DNA of 64,000 nt from the NCBI RefSeq assembly GCF_004792695.1, contig NZ_SRXU01000001.1:310001-374000 (forward strand). The letters are read 5' to 3'. Of this stretch, positions 7,698 through 16,610 are shown piece after piece. The first letter of the stretch is position 1. Every line of letters starts with the position of its first letter. The DNA comes from Sphingomonas naasensis (GTDB taxonomy: Bacteria > Pseudomonadota > Alphaproteobacteria > Sphingomonadales > Sphingomonadaceae). The translations under genes were made by a program, and so were the position numbers. Under the pieces are notes generated by a model. It was not told the origin of the DNA. It searched no databases and saw only the letters and a program-made list of their open reading frames with translations.

Positions 7698-9023
7698 TCA
7701 TGCCCGCAGCGAAGCCGGCGACGCGTGCTGCCAAGCCAGCCTTACACGTGCGTCGATGAACCCGTCTAGCGACACATAATCGCTATTGGCCCCTTCGCCC
7801 ATCACACAGATCATGGCCTCGGTTTCGCGCAGGAGCCGCTCCCGATACAGATCGGGGAAAGGCGCGAGCCTTCCGATGACGACTGCGTCCGCTCGCGCTC
7901 CCTGCAAGCTTGTCACGCGGCGCCTTTGCTGCGTCCGTAGCGCCGCCAGCTCCAGCGCTAAGGGAGATCCCACGGCTATGTCATGGGTCAGCAGCGCCTC
8001 GCTTTCCCCGCGCTCGACTCCTGCCGAAAAGTATGCTGTCAGTTCGCGCGCGCAGATCGGAATGCCGTTCTGACGCCCGATGCGCTCGAGCGCACGGGCC
8101 GCCGCAGTAATGAGCGTATTCTCTGCGCCAAAGCCGTGCGAAGCCGTCTCGCCTTGCGCGCAGGACCAATCAGGTAATGCCCGAAATGAACCAAAGTCGA
8201 CCAGCGCCCCCTCGAGCGTCAGGTTGGACGCAAATGGCGGTCCCGGCCACATACGGAGCACCCGTCCAAATCCATATTGCCGCCCCGTCGCTGTGAACGC
8301 GGCCCGAAACACCGCGCCCACACCGCCGGAGCCCCAGTCCGATCGCCACAGATCGCGCACCCGCTGCGAGTCGATCCATTGCTCCGAACCGGCATAACCG
8401 CCCCGCCCGAAAAAGATCGACCGCATGAAGCTGGCGATCCGGAGGAAGGCCGGGCGAACGATGATCGCGCGCCGCGCACCGGTACTTCCGTCCCGCCAAT
8501 GAATCCTGCACCCTGCATCCAGCAAGGCGACGACCGGGACCGCACCATGCGGGAATATCCGCGAAGCCACTTCCGACAGGATCGTCTCCCGGACCGCTTC
8601 TTCGAGCCACATGTAACCGTGGCTATGGTACCAATCGCTTTGAACCGAGGCGAGCGGCGTGCGGCCGATACCCTTCGCGTTAAACCCGCCGAACGTGCCC
8701 ACGCGACCGCTGCCTCCATGCGCGCTGCCGCCAGGTGCGCCGTACCGATCCGCGAAGAGTGTCTGGAGATCGGCGGTGTAGAGATCGTGGGGATCGTCGG
8801 CTCCAGGAACGCAAACCGCGTAGTGTCTTAGAAGCCAAGCTTCGATCCCAGCGCGAACTCCGGGCGCATCAACATCGACGCCGGCCTGCGCGAACCAGCG
8901 GCGATTCAACCAAGCCACACGAGCACCTTGGAGTCGGCGCGCCTCGAAAGGGGCATACAGATTGGGGCTTCGATCCGCGAATGCCGGCTCCTGTTGGCGA
9001 AGCAGCGTGTCCAAAATGCTCAT
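7698..9023 (-). CDS. SelO-like / MchC(MceJ)-type peptide-modifying enzyme
   Basis: The ATG overlaps the glycosyltransferase stop (ATGA). The 441-residue protein carries the SelO pseudokinase pattern: K117 in NAKGIGRTPL, an EEAVRE helix (141-146), VRPAFLRIASF (189-199), and N267 followed nine residues later by D276 in LVDFGSF, the same N-x8-D spacing as SelO's metal-binding pair. SelO transfers AMP from ATP. From memory, the partner of the HlyC-like ligase in microcin E492/H47 maturation (MceJ/MchC) is of similar size and context. I infer that it adenylates the carboxylate of a peptide substrate. The substrate and the family name are unproven. Confidence 0.65.
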   Translation of the reverse strand: MSILDTLLRQQEPAFADRSPNLYAPFEARRLQGARVAWLNRRWFAQAGVDVDAPGVRAGIEAWLLRHYAVCVPGADDPHDLYTADLQTLFADRYGAPGGSAHGGSGRVGTFGGFNAKGIGRTPLASVQSDWYHSHGYMWLEEAVRETILSEVASRIFPHGAVPVVALLDAGCRIHWRDGSTGARRAIIVRPAFLRIASFMRSIFFGRGGYAGSEQWIDSQRVRDLWRSDWGSGGVGAVFRAAFTATGRQYGFGRVLRMWPGPPFASNLTLEGALVDFGSFRALPDWSCAQGETASHGFGAENTLITAAARALERIGRQNGIPICARELTAYFSAGVERGESEALLTHDIAVGSPLALELAALRTQQRRRVTSLQGARADAVVIGRLAPFPDLYRERLLRETEAMICVMGEGANSDYVSLDGFIDARVRLAWQHASPASLRA

Positions 9024-10744
9024 GTCGAGATCGGTACCGCGCCGTCCGAAATACTGACGGCGTTGCGGGCGGAGCGATTGACCGCGCCGCGTTCGAGCAC
9101 GAGAGGGGCGACCAGCCAAAAGGCGACTAGCGCCCCCACAGCTTGCATCGGGCCCTCCGCGAGGAACGCGCCGCCAATCGCCGCGGCGCCTGCGCAGGCG
9201 CAAGCCGCCATCCAGATGGGCGAGGGTTGCGGGACGGCAGTCGCATCGCTCCACGCGAGCATGTTTCTCCCCGTCACCAACCGTCTCCACGCCACCAGTG
9301 CGCCCGCATGCATCGTGAGCATCGCGTCGCCGGGGGTGTAACAGGCCCGAAGGAGCCAAGCCGCCGCGTCGTTGACGAGAAGTGCGCCCGCGCGCCGGAG
9401 ACGTTGCGACCGAGAGCCGGGAGCGCAGGCGAACAACCACAGGGCCTCTAATGGCATAAGGAGTGCCGGTGGATAAATGATCGCGATCGCCGCCACGGCA
9501 ATCCACCCGGAGATCGGCCACGGCATCGCGAGCAGTGCAGTCGCGAGCAGGACCAGGCTTCCCAGCGACGTCAGTTGAGCGCAGATGACCAGTGCCAGAT
9601 GAAATCGCGCAGACAATCGCAGCCCGCCGCGAACGAGCCACGGCACGATCTGGAAATCTCCACGCATCCAGCGATGCTGGCGCGCGGCCCACTGACTTCG
9701 CAGCGGCGGAACCCATTCGCGCACTACGGCGGCAGGATTGAACACAGCGCCCGCCAGCATCGCCTCGAGATGATCATGGCTCAGGACCGTCCGATCGGCG
9801 ATCCTGCCTTCGGTCCGGTCCAGGAAGCGATCCACGACTATAAGGCCTTTGCCGAAGAACAGGTCACGGCCGAGGTAGTCCTGGTTGAAGCTCATCCGCG
9901 GGTCGAAAGGTCGGGCACACCAGTAGGGGGCTTGGAGACGCTCGAACCATGATGGCGACGGCCGCCGTAGATCCTCAATTGCCGGCACCACGATCGCGGC
10001 CTCGTCGTCAACAGCTTCGGCCAGCCGCATGATCGTGCAAGGTGTCAGAAGTGTATCGACGTCGATCGCCACGAATTCGGTGAGGCCTCGCATTGTCCTT
10101 GGCAACGGATCGATGAAGTCGGTGTCGCGACCGCCTTGAGCCAAGCGACAGAATTCGACGATCTTGCCACGCTTTCGCTCCCAGCCGCGCCAGACACCGT
10201 CAACCGGATCGTAGCGCCGTCGGCGCACCAGCAACGCCACGTCCCCGGTGGCGATATCCTGCGCCAGCTTCCCCCGAACCAGTTCCAGAAGTGCGTGGTC
10301 CTCCGGCGCAGTTGCCGAGCGCGAGTCCGGGCCGTCGAGAAGCACCATCATGGGGCGGCGCTGCACATGCGGAAGATTTTCATCGACGCAACGACGGAGG
10401 ACCTCCATGTCTCCCGCCTTTCGCAAAATAAACGGAATGACGAGCGGTGGAAGTGCAGCGGTATGGTCGGTCTGCCGCCTGGGGGACAGAGGGCGCAACA
10501 GAACGCGCAGCGCCAGGCGGGCGATGCAGATAGCGAACTGGAAGACGGCCGGGAAGCCGGCGACAACCATCGTTGCGGCCAACAAGGCGCTCGCCCCATT
10601 GGCGCGCAGCGCGCACGCCGAGGCGGTGAGCATCGCCAGCAGCAAGCCACTGGTCAAGGCGACGAAGAGGGCTTCGCGCCCTGTTGAAGCTCGGGATGGA
10701 GGCCGTCCGGCACCAGTGCCGACCGGCACGTATCGAGCGCTCAT
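9020..10744 (-). CDS. Membrane glycosyltransferase, GT84-like (cyclic glucan synthase type)
   Basis: The 574-residue protein has two N-terminal membrane segments (about 25-85), a GT-A catalytic core with AIDVDTLL (DxD), then VLSHDHLEAMLAG and RQHRWMRGDFQIVPW, and three or four C-terminal membrane helices. The SHDHLE and RHRW-RGD blocks are those of the GT84 domain inside cyclic beta-1,2-glucan synthase (NdvB), but here the domain stands alone without the phosphorylase half. It overlaps the genes on both sides by 4 nt. In this operon it probably makes a sugar or glycan that is joined to the exported peptide; that is inference. Confidence 0.75.
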   Translation of the reverse strand: MSARYVPVGTGAGRPPSRASTGREALFVALTSGLLLAMLTASACALRANGASALLAATMVVAGFPAVFQFAICIARLALRVLLRPLSPRRQTDHTAALPPLVIPFILRKAGDMEVLRRCVDENLPHVQRRPMMVLLDGPDSRSATAPEDHALLELVRGKLAQDIATGDVALLVRRRRYDPVDGVWRGWERKRGKIVEFCRLAQGGRDTDFIDPLPRTMRGLTEFVAIDVDTLLTPCTIMRLAEAVDDEAAIVVPAIEDLRRPSPSWFERLQAPYWCARPFDPRMSFNQDYLGRDLFFGKGLIVVDRFLDRTEGRIADRTVLSHDHLEAMLAGAVFNPAAVVREWVPPLRSQWAARQHRWMRGDFQIVPWLVRGGLRLSARFHLALVICAQLTSLGSLVLLATALLAMPWPISGWIAVAAIAIIYPPALLMPLEALWLFACAPGSRSQRLRRAGALLVNDAAAWLLRACYTPGDAMLTMHAGALVAWRRLVTGRNMLAWSDATAVPQPSPIWMAACACAGAAAIGGAFLAEGPMQAVGALVAFWLVAPLVLERGAVNRSARNAVSISDGAVPIST

Positions 10745-11193
10745 TCCGAAGGTTGCGTCGGCTGCGCGGTAACCCGAATCGTCCGACCGTAACCGGTACG
10801 CCGGTCAGCGAACGCGACAGCCCGATGCGCGCCGAGATGTCGCTGACGAAGCGCCGAGACAACATGGGCAAGATTCCCGTGAGGCGCCACGACATCCACG
10901 ATCCATAGTAAGGTTCCGTCGTTCCAGTCCTCTGGATCGGGCGGCCGATGACTCGCATCCCCGAGGCGGGCGGCCGTTTCCGCGGAAACATAGGCCCAGC
11001 TGGCGAAGCCCAAGGCGGTCCCGCGCTCCCCGAGGAGCAGAATGATCTGTCCTAGGCGAACCGGCATCCGGATCCAGGCGTCGAGGCTGGCGATGCTCAG
11101 TCGGGCTCGCCCTGAATCACGAAGCAGGCTCACAATCAGCCCGACCATCGCGGCCTCGTCCCAAGCAGCCTGATTGACTGTTCCGACAATCAT
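10741..11193 (-). CDS. HlyC-like acyltransferase homologue lacking the catalytic His
   Basis: ATG 11193 overlaps the upstream stop; the longer frame upstream is another gene's shadow. The 150 residues follow HlyC from end to end: GFASWAYVS, then PEDWNDGTLLWIVDVVAP, then a helix and HRAVAF. The conserved S-x-x-H of HlyC (Ser20/His23) aligns with DSGRAR, so the catalytic His appears to be Ala, while Ser and the Asp of EDW remain. HlyC-type enzymes fatty-acylate RTX toxins. The MceI/MchD relative instead joins a glucosylated siderophore to a microcin, which fits the neighbours here. Confidence 0.75.
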   Translation of the reverse strand: MIVGTVNQAAWDEAAMVGLIVSLLRDSGRARLSIASLDAWIRMPVRLGQIILLLGERGTALGFASWAYVSAETAARLGDASHRPPDPEDWNDGTLLWIVDVVAPHGNLAHVVSALRQRHLGAHRAVAFADRRTGYGRTIRVTAQPTQPSE

Positions 11194-12302
11194 TGTGCAG
11201 CAGCCTGGTATCCATCGTTCCCGGTGAGATACTCCGGCGCGCGCATCCGCGAGAGGAAACGTGGTTGCGGACAGCGCACCCAAATATTGAGCGCGTATTT
11301 CACGCCCGAGCGCACCGGAATGCCGCCGTGCTCCGATGGCCACAATACGCGTCCCTCCCCGTCGCAACTGGGGAAACGCAGGCAACACCCTGTACGCGGA
11401 GCGATCGGGAGGTCGAGCATCGGAAAATAAGTCTCGCCGCCTGCAAAATCGTCATTCAGATACAATAGGTACGTCGTCAGTCGCGGGAGTTCGACGCCAC
11501 CATCGAAATGAGCGTGGAAGCGCTGTCCGCGCTTGTACCGGACACACTGGATGTGTTCGATGTCGGTTTCCTCAACCCCCTCCATGGTTGCGCATCGCGA
11601 ATATAGGCGCGCGAGGAGTCGATGGTTTCGATCCTCGAGCACAACCGAGGAGCTACTACGCGTTCTTGTCTCGACGACGTCGTTGACCTGCCCGTTGCGC
11701 CGCTGGGCGACACGACTCCGGCGGAAACCGGAATTTTCGCAGTAACGAATGAGTTCAGCGCATTCCGCTGGCGTGAGCAAGGCGTCAACAAAGGTCACAC
11801 AATTACGATAGGAGGCGAGCTCGGCTGGCAGCCCAGTACCCGGATGAGGCGCCGCGTCGCATTTCAGCACCAACCCCGACCAGCGTTGTTCGAATACTTC
11901 CCGGGACATGCTGCTGGAGCCTAAGCGATCCTTATTCAGGACCACGCTACGCGGCCTCAATTCCTGTACCTGTACCAGCTCGTGCACGGCGGTGTCCGCG
12001 CGAGGATGCTCGAGATAGGTAAGAAACGGCGTCATCAGCGACGAAAGCTCGTCATGTTCGGCGTGGAATCCACGCAGTTCAAGCCCAGCAGCTCGCGCCG
12101 CAGACAATAACGCGCCAACGGAGATTGCGGGAAAGGTTTCGAGCTGCGCCAGGCGCTCGATGAGGACACCGGAATCGTATTCGGCCCTGCTGCGGGCTGC
12201 GTAACGTAGAGCAGTTCGCACGGTCGGATGGTCGAGCACCGCGTTATAACGCGCGGCCGGCAGGGCTGCGCCGCCGGATTTTTCGCGAGGCGTAGGGGTC
12301 AT
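11190..12302 (-). CDS. C39-like pseudo-peptidase fused to prolyl-4-hydroxylase domain
   Basis: ATG 12302 overlaps the exporter's TGA; a GTG at 12323 is an alternative. Residues about 23-148 follow the C39 peptidase fold (ISVGALLSAARAAGLELRG, then MSREVFEQRWSGLVL, as in the exporter next door) but have no catalytic Cys. Residues 170-345 are a prolyl-4-hydroxylase-type Fe/2OG domain: H265-F-D267, FAGGETYFP, H325 and K335. I infer that the dead C39 domain binds a double-glycine leader and so brings the substrate to the hydroxylase, as detached C39 domains do elsewhere. The fusion is unusual. Confidence 0.75.
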   Translation of the reverse strand: MTPTPREKSGGAALPAARYNAVLDHPTVRTALRYAARSRAEYDSGVLIERLAQLETFPAISVGALLSAARAAGLELRGFHAEHDELSSLMTPFLTYLEHPRADTAVHELVQVQELRPRSVVLNKDRLGSSSMSREVFEQRWSGLVLKCDAAPHPGTGLPAELASYRNCVTFVDALLTPAECAELIRYCENSGFRRSRVAQRRNGQVNDVVETRTRSSSSVVLEDRNHRLLARLYSRCATMEGVEETDIEHIQCVRYKRGQRFHAHFDGGVELPRLTTYLLYLNDDFAGGETYFPMLDLPIAPRTGCCLRFPSCDGEGRVLWPSEHGGIPVRSGVKYALNIWVRCPQPRFLSRMRAPEYLTGNDGYQAAAQ

Positions 12303-14425
12303 TCTGCCGGCTGCCTCTGCCACAATGGGGTGCGGGAGGGAGCGCGTACCTGGGGATCCAGCGAGATCACGCGGTCTGCGGCCGCGATCGTCTCCGGTCG
12401 GTGCGCGATCACGACGCGCGTGATGTCCAGCACCGCCATGGCTTGGGCAATTGCCCTTTCGTTCGCTGTATCGAGATGCGCAGTGGCCTCGTCCAGCACC
12501 AAGATACGGGGTCGGCGGTAGAGGGCGCGAGCGATAAGGACGCGCTGCTTCTGGCCCCCCGACAGGCTGGATCCCATGTCGCCGACCAAGCTTTCATAGC
12601 CCATGGGCATCGCAGCGATCTCGTCGTTGATGCAGGCCAGCCGCGCACATTCATGCACCCGCGTCATATCGATGCGCTCATCGAAGAACGCGATATTTTC
12701 TGCAATCGAACCTGCGAGGAGCTGGTCGTCCTGCGACACGTAGCTGATCTGCGAGCGGAGTGACCGGTTGCTCCAATGCTCCAGCGGACGTCCATCGATC
12801 AGCGCTTCACCGCCCGTGGGTCGATACAGGCCGGTGAGAAGCTTGGCCAAAGTAGACTTGCCCGAGCCGGAGGCACCGACGATGGCGACGCATTCGCCGG
12901 GCTCGATCCTGAAGCTCAGGCCTGCAAAGACGAGTGGTTCGCCATAGGCATATCGGAACGCGAGATTCCGGCATTCGATCTCGCCGCTTACCGGGCCCTC
13001 ATATCCTCCGAAATCGATTCGCGCTTCTTTCGGTGTGAGGACGACATCGGCCAGCCTCTCCAATTGCAGGTCGAGCAGCCACCAGGCGAAGCATTGCTCG
13101 ATCAAGCTCAGGAAGCGTGCGACAAACTGAGCTTTGTAAGCTAGAAAGGCGGTCAACATACCGATGGTAAGGTTTCCATCGATTACGGCGACGGCACCGA
13201 GATAGATGACAAGAATATCGGTGACGCCATTGAGCCCCTGCTCGGCGGCGATGAATCCGATGTTGATATTGCCAGACCTGATCTGGGCATTGATCGAGGC
13301 AGCCGCTGCGTTCCGGTATTGGATCTCCCGAACGTTCTCCGAGCCGGCCGCCTTGATCGTCTGGGCGGCGCGGAGTGTCTCAAGGAAGCGGGTCTGCTCG
13401 CGGGCGTCCGTCACGATTACGTCCGCCGCAAATCTCTTGGTAATCTTAAAAGTCGCGATGCGGATGAACACATAACAAATAATAGAGCCAGCAACGATTG
13501 CAAGCAAACTCGGTGAATACAGAAACATCATCACAAGAACCAGCGAACCAAGCACTCCATCTAGAACGCCCGTCAACACGCCTTGGGCAACGAAAACCTG
13601 TATTGACTTTACCGCCCAGAACCGGCTCTGAATATCACCGACGTTGCGCTTTTGAAACCAGTCTAACGGAAGGCGGACTAGATGATTGAATATCCTGCCC
13701 TTCATATCGTACGATACAACATTTGAAACAAATTGAATTGTCAGGCCTCGCATCACCAATGCGGCTATTCTAAAGGAGAGCAGAAAAGCAAAAGCTATCG
13801 CCAAAATCTGCAGAAGGTCGCGGTCATTCTTGACGATAGTTTCATCGATCACAAACTGCAGGTAGAATGGGCCGACGAGCAGCGCTCCTTCGACGATCAG
13901 AGAGAGAATTGCGGTCTGGATCAGCGCGCGCGAAACGCCGCCGCTGAACGACAAAAGCGTGCCGAGCCTGAGAGGGTTGCGTTCACGTTGCCGCTGAAAG
14001 CTAGTGTTCGGCGTAAGTTCCAGCGCGACCCCCGTGAATTGCGCAGAAACGGCGGCCAGCGGCAATGTCATTCGCCCATGTGCGGGATCATGAATGGTTA
14101 CTTTGCGGCGTGTTGCGGACTGAACGACCACGAAGTGGTTCGTCCCCCAGTGAAGTATCGCCGGGAGACGCAAGTCTATGATCTCGTCGGGCTCGCACCG
14201 GATGGGACGACCGCTGAGGCCGATTGTGCCGGCCGCGTTCATCATCGTCCGCAGTGTCATGCCCTTCAAGGATAGGGCAAAGCGTCGCCTAAGAGTCGCG
14301 AGGTCAACATCATATCCATGATAACCCGCGACCATCGCCAGTGCAGCGAGGCCGCACTCCGCCGCCTCAGCTTGGCGGATCAGAGGAAGCGCGTGGGCGC
14401 CCGAAAGGTTGAGGATTCCCTTCAC
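12299..14425 (-). CDS. Peptidase-containing ABC exporter (C39, double-glycine type)
   Basis: The 708 residues show an N-terminal C39 peptidase with C24 in RQAEAAECGLAAL, H in HWGTNHFVVV (about 96) and D in DPAHG. Six membrane helices follow (about 165-440), then an ATPase with GASGSGKST, LSGGQKQR and LVLDEATAHLD. All three catalytic residues are present, so it should cut after GG in a leader and export the rest. The ATG overlaps the stop of the HlyD-type gene. The GG-leader protein at 16611-17369 is the obvious substrate. Part of this gene (13.4-13.9 kb) is noticeably poorer in GC than its surroundings. Confidence 0.93.
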   Translation of the reverse strand: MKGILNLSGAHALPLIRQAEAAECGLAALAMVAGYHGYDVDLATLRRRFALSLKGMTLRTMMNAAGTIGLSGRPIRCEPDEIIDLRLPAILHWGTNHFVVVQSATRRKVTIHDPAHGRMTLPLAAVSAQFTGVALELTPNTSFQRQRERNPLRLGTLLSFSGGVSRALIQTAILSLIVEGALLVGPFYLQFVIDETIVKNDRDLLQILAIAFAFLLSFRIAALVMRGLTIQFVSNVVSYDMKGRIFNHLVRLPLDWFQKRNVGDIQSRFWAVKSIQVFVAQGVLTGVLDGVLGSLVLVMMFLYSPSLLAIVAGSIICYVFIRIATFKITKRFAADVIVTDAREQTRFLETLRAAQTIKAAGSENVREIQYRNAAAASINAQIRSGNINIGFIAAEQGLNGVTDILVIYLGAVAVIDGNLTIGMLTAFLAYKAQFVARFLSLIEQCFAWWLLDLQLERLADVVLTPKEARIDFGGYEGPVSGEIECRNLAFRYAYGEPLVFAGLSFRIEPGECVAIVGASGSGKSTLAKLLTGLYRPTGGEALIDGRPLEHWSNRSLRSQISYVSQDDQLLAGSIAENIAFFDERIDMTRVHECARLACINDEIAAMPMGYESLVGDMGSSLSGGQKQRVLIARALYRRPRILVLDEATAHLDTANERAIAQAMAVLDITRVVIAHRPETIAAADRVISLDPQVRAPSRTPLWQRQPAE

Positions 14426-15750
14426 AAATGCCCCCGCAGGGCGAGGATCGGGTCAAGCAGCCACTCGCCGAAGCTTCTTTCATCAAGCACGAAGTCAGCG
14501 CTCAGCGCCATTCCCGGGCGAACGCGATAGCGACGCCCATACGCGTCGACAGTATCCCCCTCGAGTGTGATCAACACCTTGAATACCGGCTCTTCAACCC
14601 TCAGCGCCGCATCCACTTCCTGCGGCTTCAATACGGTGGAGGAAATCGTGCTTACCGTTCCAGCGGCAGTCCCGAACCGCTGGAAAGGAAATGCCTCGTA
14701 TCGCACGCGGACGCGCTGGCCCGGCTCCAGGAACCCGATCGCACGCGACGGAACGAAAATCTCTGCCTGAAGTCCGGCCCCCGAACGGCTAATCGTCATC
14801 GGCGGTCGCCCGGGATCGATGGGCTGGCCCCGCGCGACCTGGAGCGCAGTAATCGTCCCGTCAACTGGCGCCGTGATCGTAAACTGCCGATTGCCGGCAA
14901 GGGCGTCTCGTTCGCGCCTGCTCTGCGCCATCAGATCGAGGAGGCGCCCACGCTCCTGCACGAGCGACATCGGCCGTTGGGCGGCATTCGCCTGCAGTTC
15001 CCCGATCTGGCCATCGATGCGCGCTTGGGCGCCGCGCGCATCTGCCACCGCCTGCTCCAGCGCAATGACTTCCTCCTTGCGTCGGCGCAGCGCCTCACCC
15101 GAGATGAAGCCCTTGTTCGCCAGCGGCTCGACGCGGACGAGTGCCTCTCTCGCGAGCTTGAGGCGTTGCGTCAGCCCTGACTCCTGGGCCGAAGCAGCCT
15201 TCCATTGAGCGCGTAGTGCGCCGAGCCGCGCAGGATCCGCAGCGCTGTCGATTTGGGCCGCAGCGTCGAGCGCCCTTACCCGCTCTTCAAGACTGGCAAG
15301 CTCGCGATCGAGCGACGCCATTGAGGCTCCATCTATCGGGCGCCCGTCCGCACCACTCCGCCCTGTCTTGACCAGCAGCAGCACGTCGCCTGTGCGCACG
15401 CGCTGCCCCTCGTGAACATAGAGAGTGTCGATGATTCCCTGCGCCGGAACCGCTACACGCGCTTCCCCATCGATAGACTTCACAACGCCCCTCGCGCTTT
15501 CCCTGCGCGTATAGGTGCCTAGCGAAAGGATGAGGACGAAGGCGATCGCCATAATGGCCAGGGATGCCGTAAGAAACGTCCACGAAACGGGTAAAGCCGC
15601 CACCGGCCTGCCGAACCCATTGTCGGCCGCGGCGGCGAGAGCCTCTGGCCGAAAGAGCGGCAATGGGTCTTCCCGACGGGAGAAACCGCCGGCCACCTCG
15701 TGGATCTGGTGACCGGCAATTCCCTTGCCGGCGCCGGCATCGAGTGTCAC
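14422..15750 (-). CDS. HlyD-family membrane fusion adaptor
   Basis: The 442-residue protein starts at GTG 15750. It has a short cytosolic N-terminus, one membrane helix (about 57-80), a lipoyl/barrel segment (GVVKSIDGEARVAVPAQGII), a long coiled-coil hairpin (about 145-285), a second lipoyl half (FTITAPVDGTITAL) and a C-terminal barrel. This is the partner of type I/C39 exporters. It is encoded directly upstream of the exporter with a 4-nt overlap. No TolC-like gene lies in the cluster, so a TolC from elsewhere in the genome would be needed. Confidence 0.9.
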   Translation of the reverse strand: MTLDAGAGKGIAGHQIHEVAGGFSRREDPLPLFRPEALAAAADNGFGRPVAALPVSWTFLTASLAIMAIAFVLILSLGTYTRRESARGVVKSIDGEARVAVPAQGIIDTLYVHEGQRVRTGDVLLLVKTGRSGADGRPIDGASMASLDRELASLEERVRALDAAAQIDSAADPARLGALRAQWKAASAQESGLTQRLKLAREALVRVEPLANKGFISGEALRRRKEEVIALEQAVADARGAQARIDGQIGELQANAAQRPMSLVQERGRLLDLMAQSRRERDALAGNRQFTITAPVDGTITALQVARGQPIDPGRPPMTISRSGAGLQAEIFVPSRAIGFLEPGQRVRVRYEAFPFQRFGTAAGTVSTISSTVLKPQEVDAALRVEEPVFKVLITLEGDTVDAYGRRYRVRPGMALSADFVLDERSFGEWLLDPILALRGHL

Positions 15751-15832
15751 TCAGGGCCACCATCCCGGCTTCTGCCGGCGTTGTGCAGTAGCTGCGCCAG
15801 CACCTGGTCGGAATTGTCCCGCCTCTGGAATC

Positions 15833-16534
15833 TCAACGAAAGGTTGATGAGTGCCACCACGTGATTCCGATCAGCCTGACGGTGCCGCCATTAACCTCTT
15901 GAACCAATCCTAGCTGACCGGAGGGAACATCGGGCGCCGGAAAATAGGTGACGCTGCGCAACGGCAAGTTCGACCGGAGAACCGGCCGGGGCGTGGTAAA
16001 TCCGCCTTCAGGCCGGCTGGAGAAACTACGGACGACCGAACCGCCGGCTACCCGCCAGATGCCAATATAGTCCGTTACGAGCGTGCCTCCGATTTGGCGA
16101 TATGCCACCGGATATCCCATAGTAAATTGCCCCGTTCCACCGCCAGGACCCTTTTCAGCCGAGAGCCGCCGCTTGCTAAAGTCGGAGCCTTGCTCTTCCG
16201 AAAACGAAGGCGCGCCGGTAGCCCCGCGACGCAGAACACGATCGCCAGCCAGATAGATCCGGTCCGTCACGAAGCCCTTCACAGCTCCCGCGCAAGACCC
16301 GGTGGCCATCTCGCTCGCGACGCTTCGCAATTCGTTTCCGTCGCCGCTGACCTCCAGAGTCAGGCCCAGCCCATCAGCGGAAATCTTCTCCGGTGTCAGT
16401 ACGAGCGCCTGCTTGCTGACGGGAGCGGAGCATTCTGTGTGAGCCGGCGTTGCCTGCGAGGAGGCGACGGTCAACCCGGGCAGGCAGACTCCAACCCAAA
16501 GGACCAGAAGATGCACTCGGCGCCTGATAGACAT
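15833..16534 (-). CDS. Secreted hypothetical protein
   Basis: The ATG at 16534 has GGGAG about 5 nt upstream; a TTG four codons earlier is less likely. A clear Sec signal (RRRVHLLVLWVGVCLPG, cut near TVASSQA) leads a roughly 210-residue mature protein rich in beta strands and Gly/Ser. It has Cys in TECSAP and in GSCAGAV that could form a disulfide. I recognise no family. It lies between the GG-leader gene and the adaptor gene in the same operon, so it may be a periplasmic helper or an immunity factor. Confidence 0.7.
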   Translation of the reverse strand: MSIRRRVHLLVLWVGVCLPGLTVASSQATPAHTECSAPVSKQALVLTPEKISADGLGLTLEVSGDGNELRSVASEMATGSCAGAVKGFVTDRIYLAGDRVLRRGATGAPSFSEEQGSDFSKRRLSAEKGPGGGTGQFTMGYPVAYRQIGGTLVTDYIGIWRVAGGSVVRSFSSRPEGGFTTPRPVLRSNLPLRSVTYFPAPDVPSGQLGLVQEVNGGTVRLIGITWWHSSTFR

Positions 16535-16610
16535 AGCTACTCCCAACGCAGTTTACTCAAGAACTGGCGAACCTCGATCATGGTTGAAGCCGGACGGACC
16601 AGCGACAGAC

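Noticed and set aside
9023..9716. Upstream extension of the SelO-like frame
   Set aside because: The 231 extra residues overlap the glycosyltransferase gene, and the ATG at 9023 overlaps its stop in the same way as other genes in the operon.
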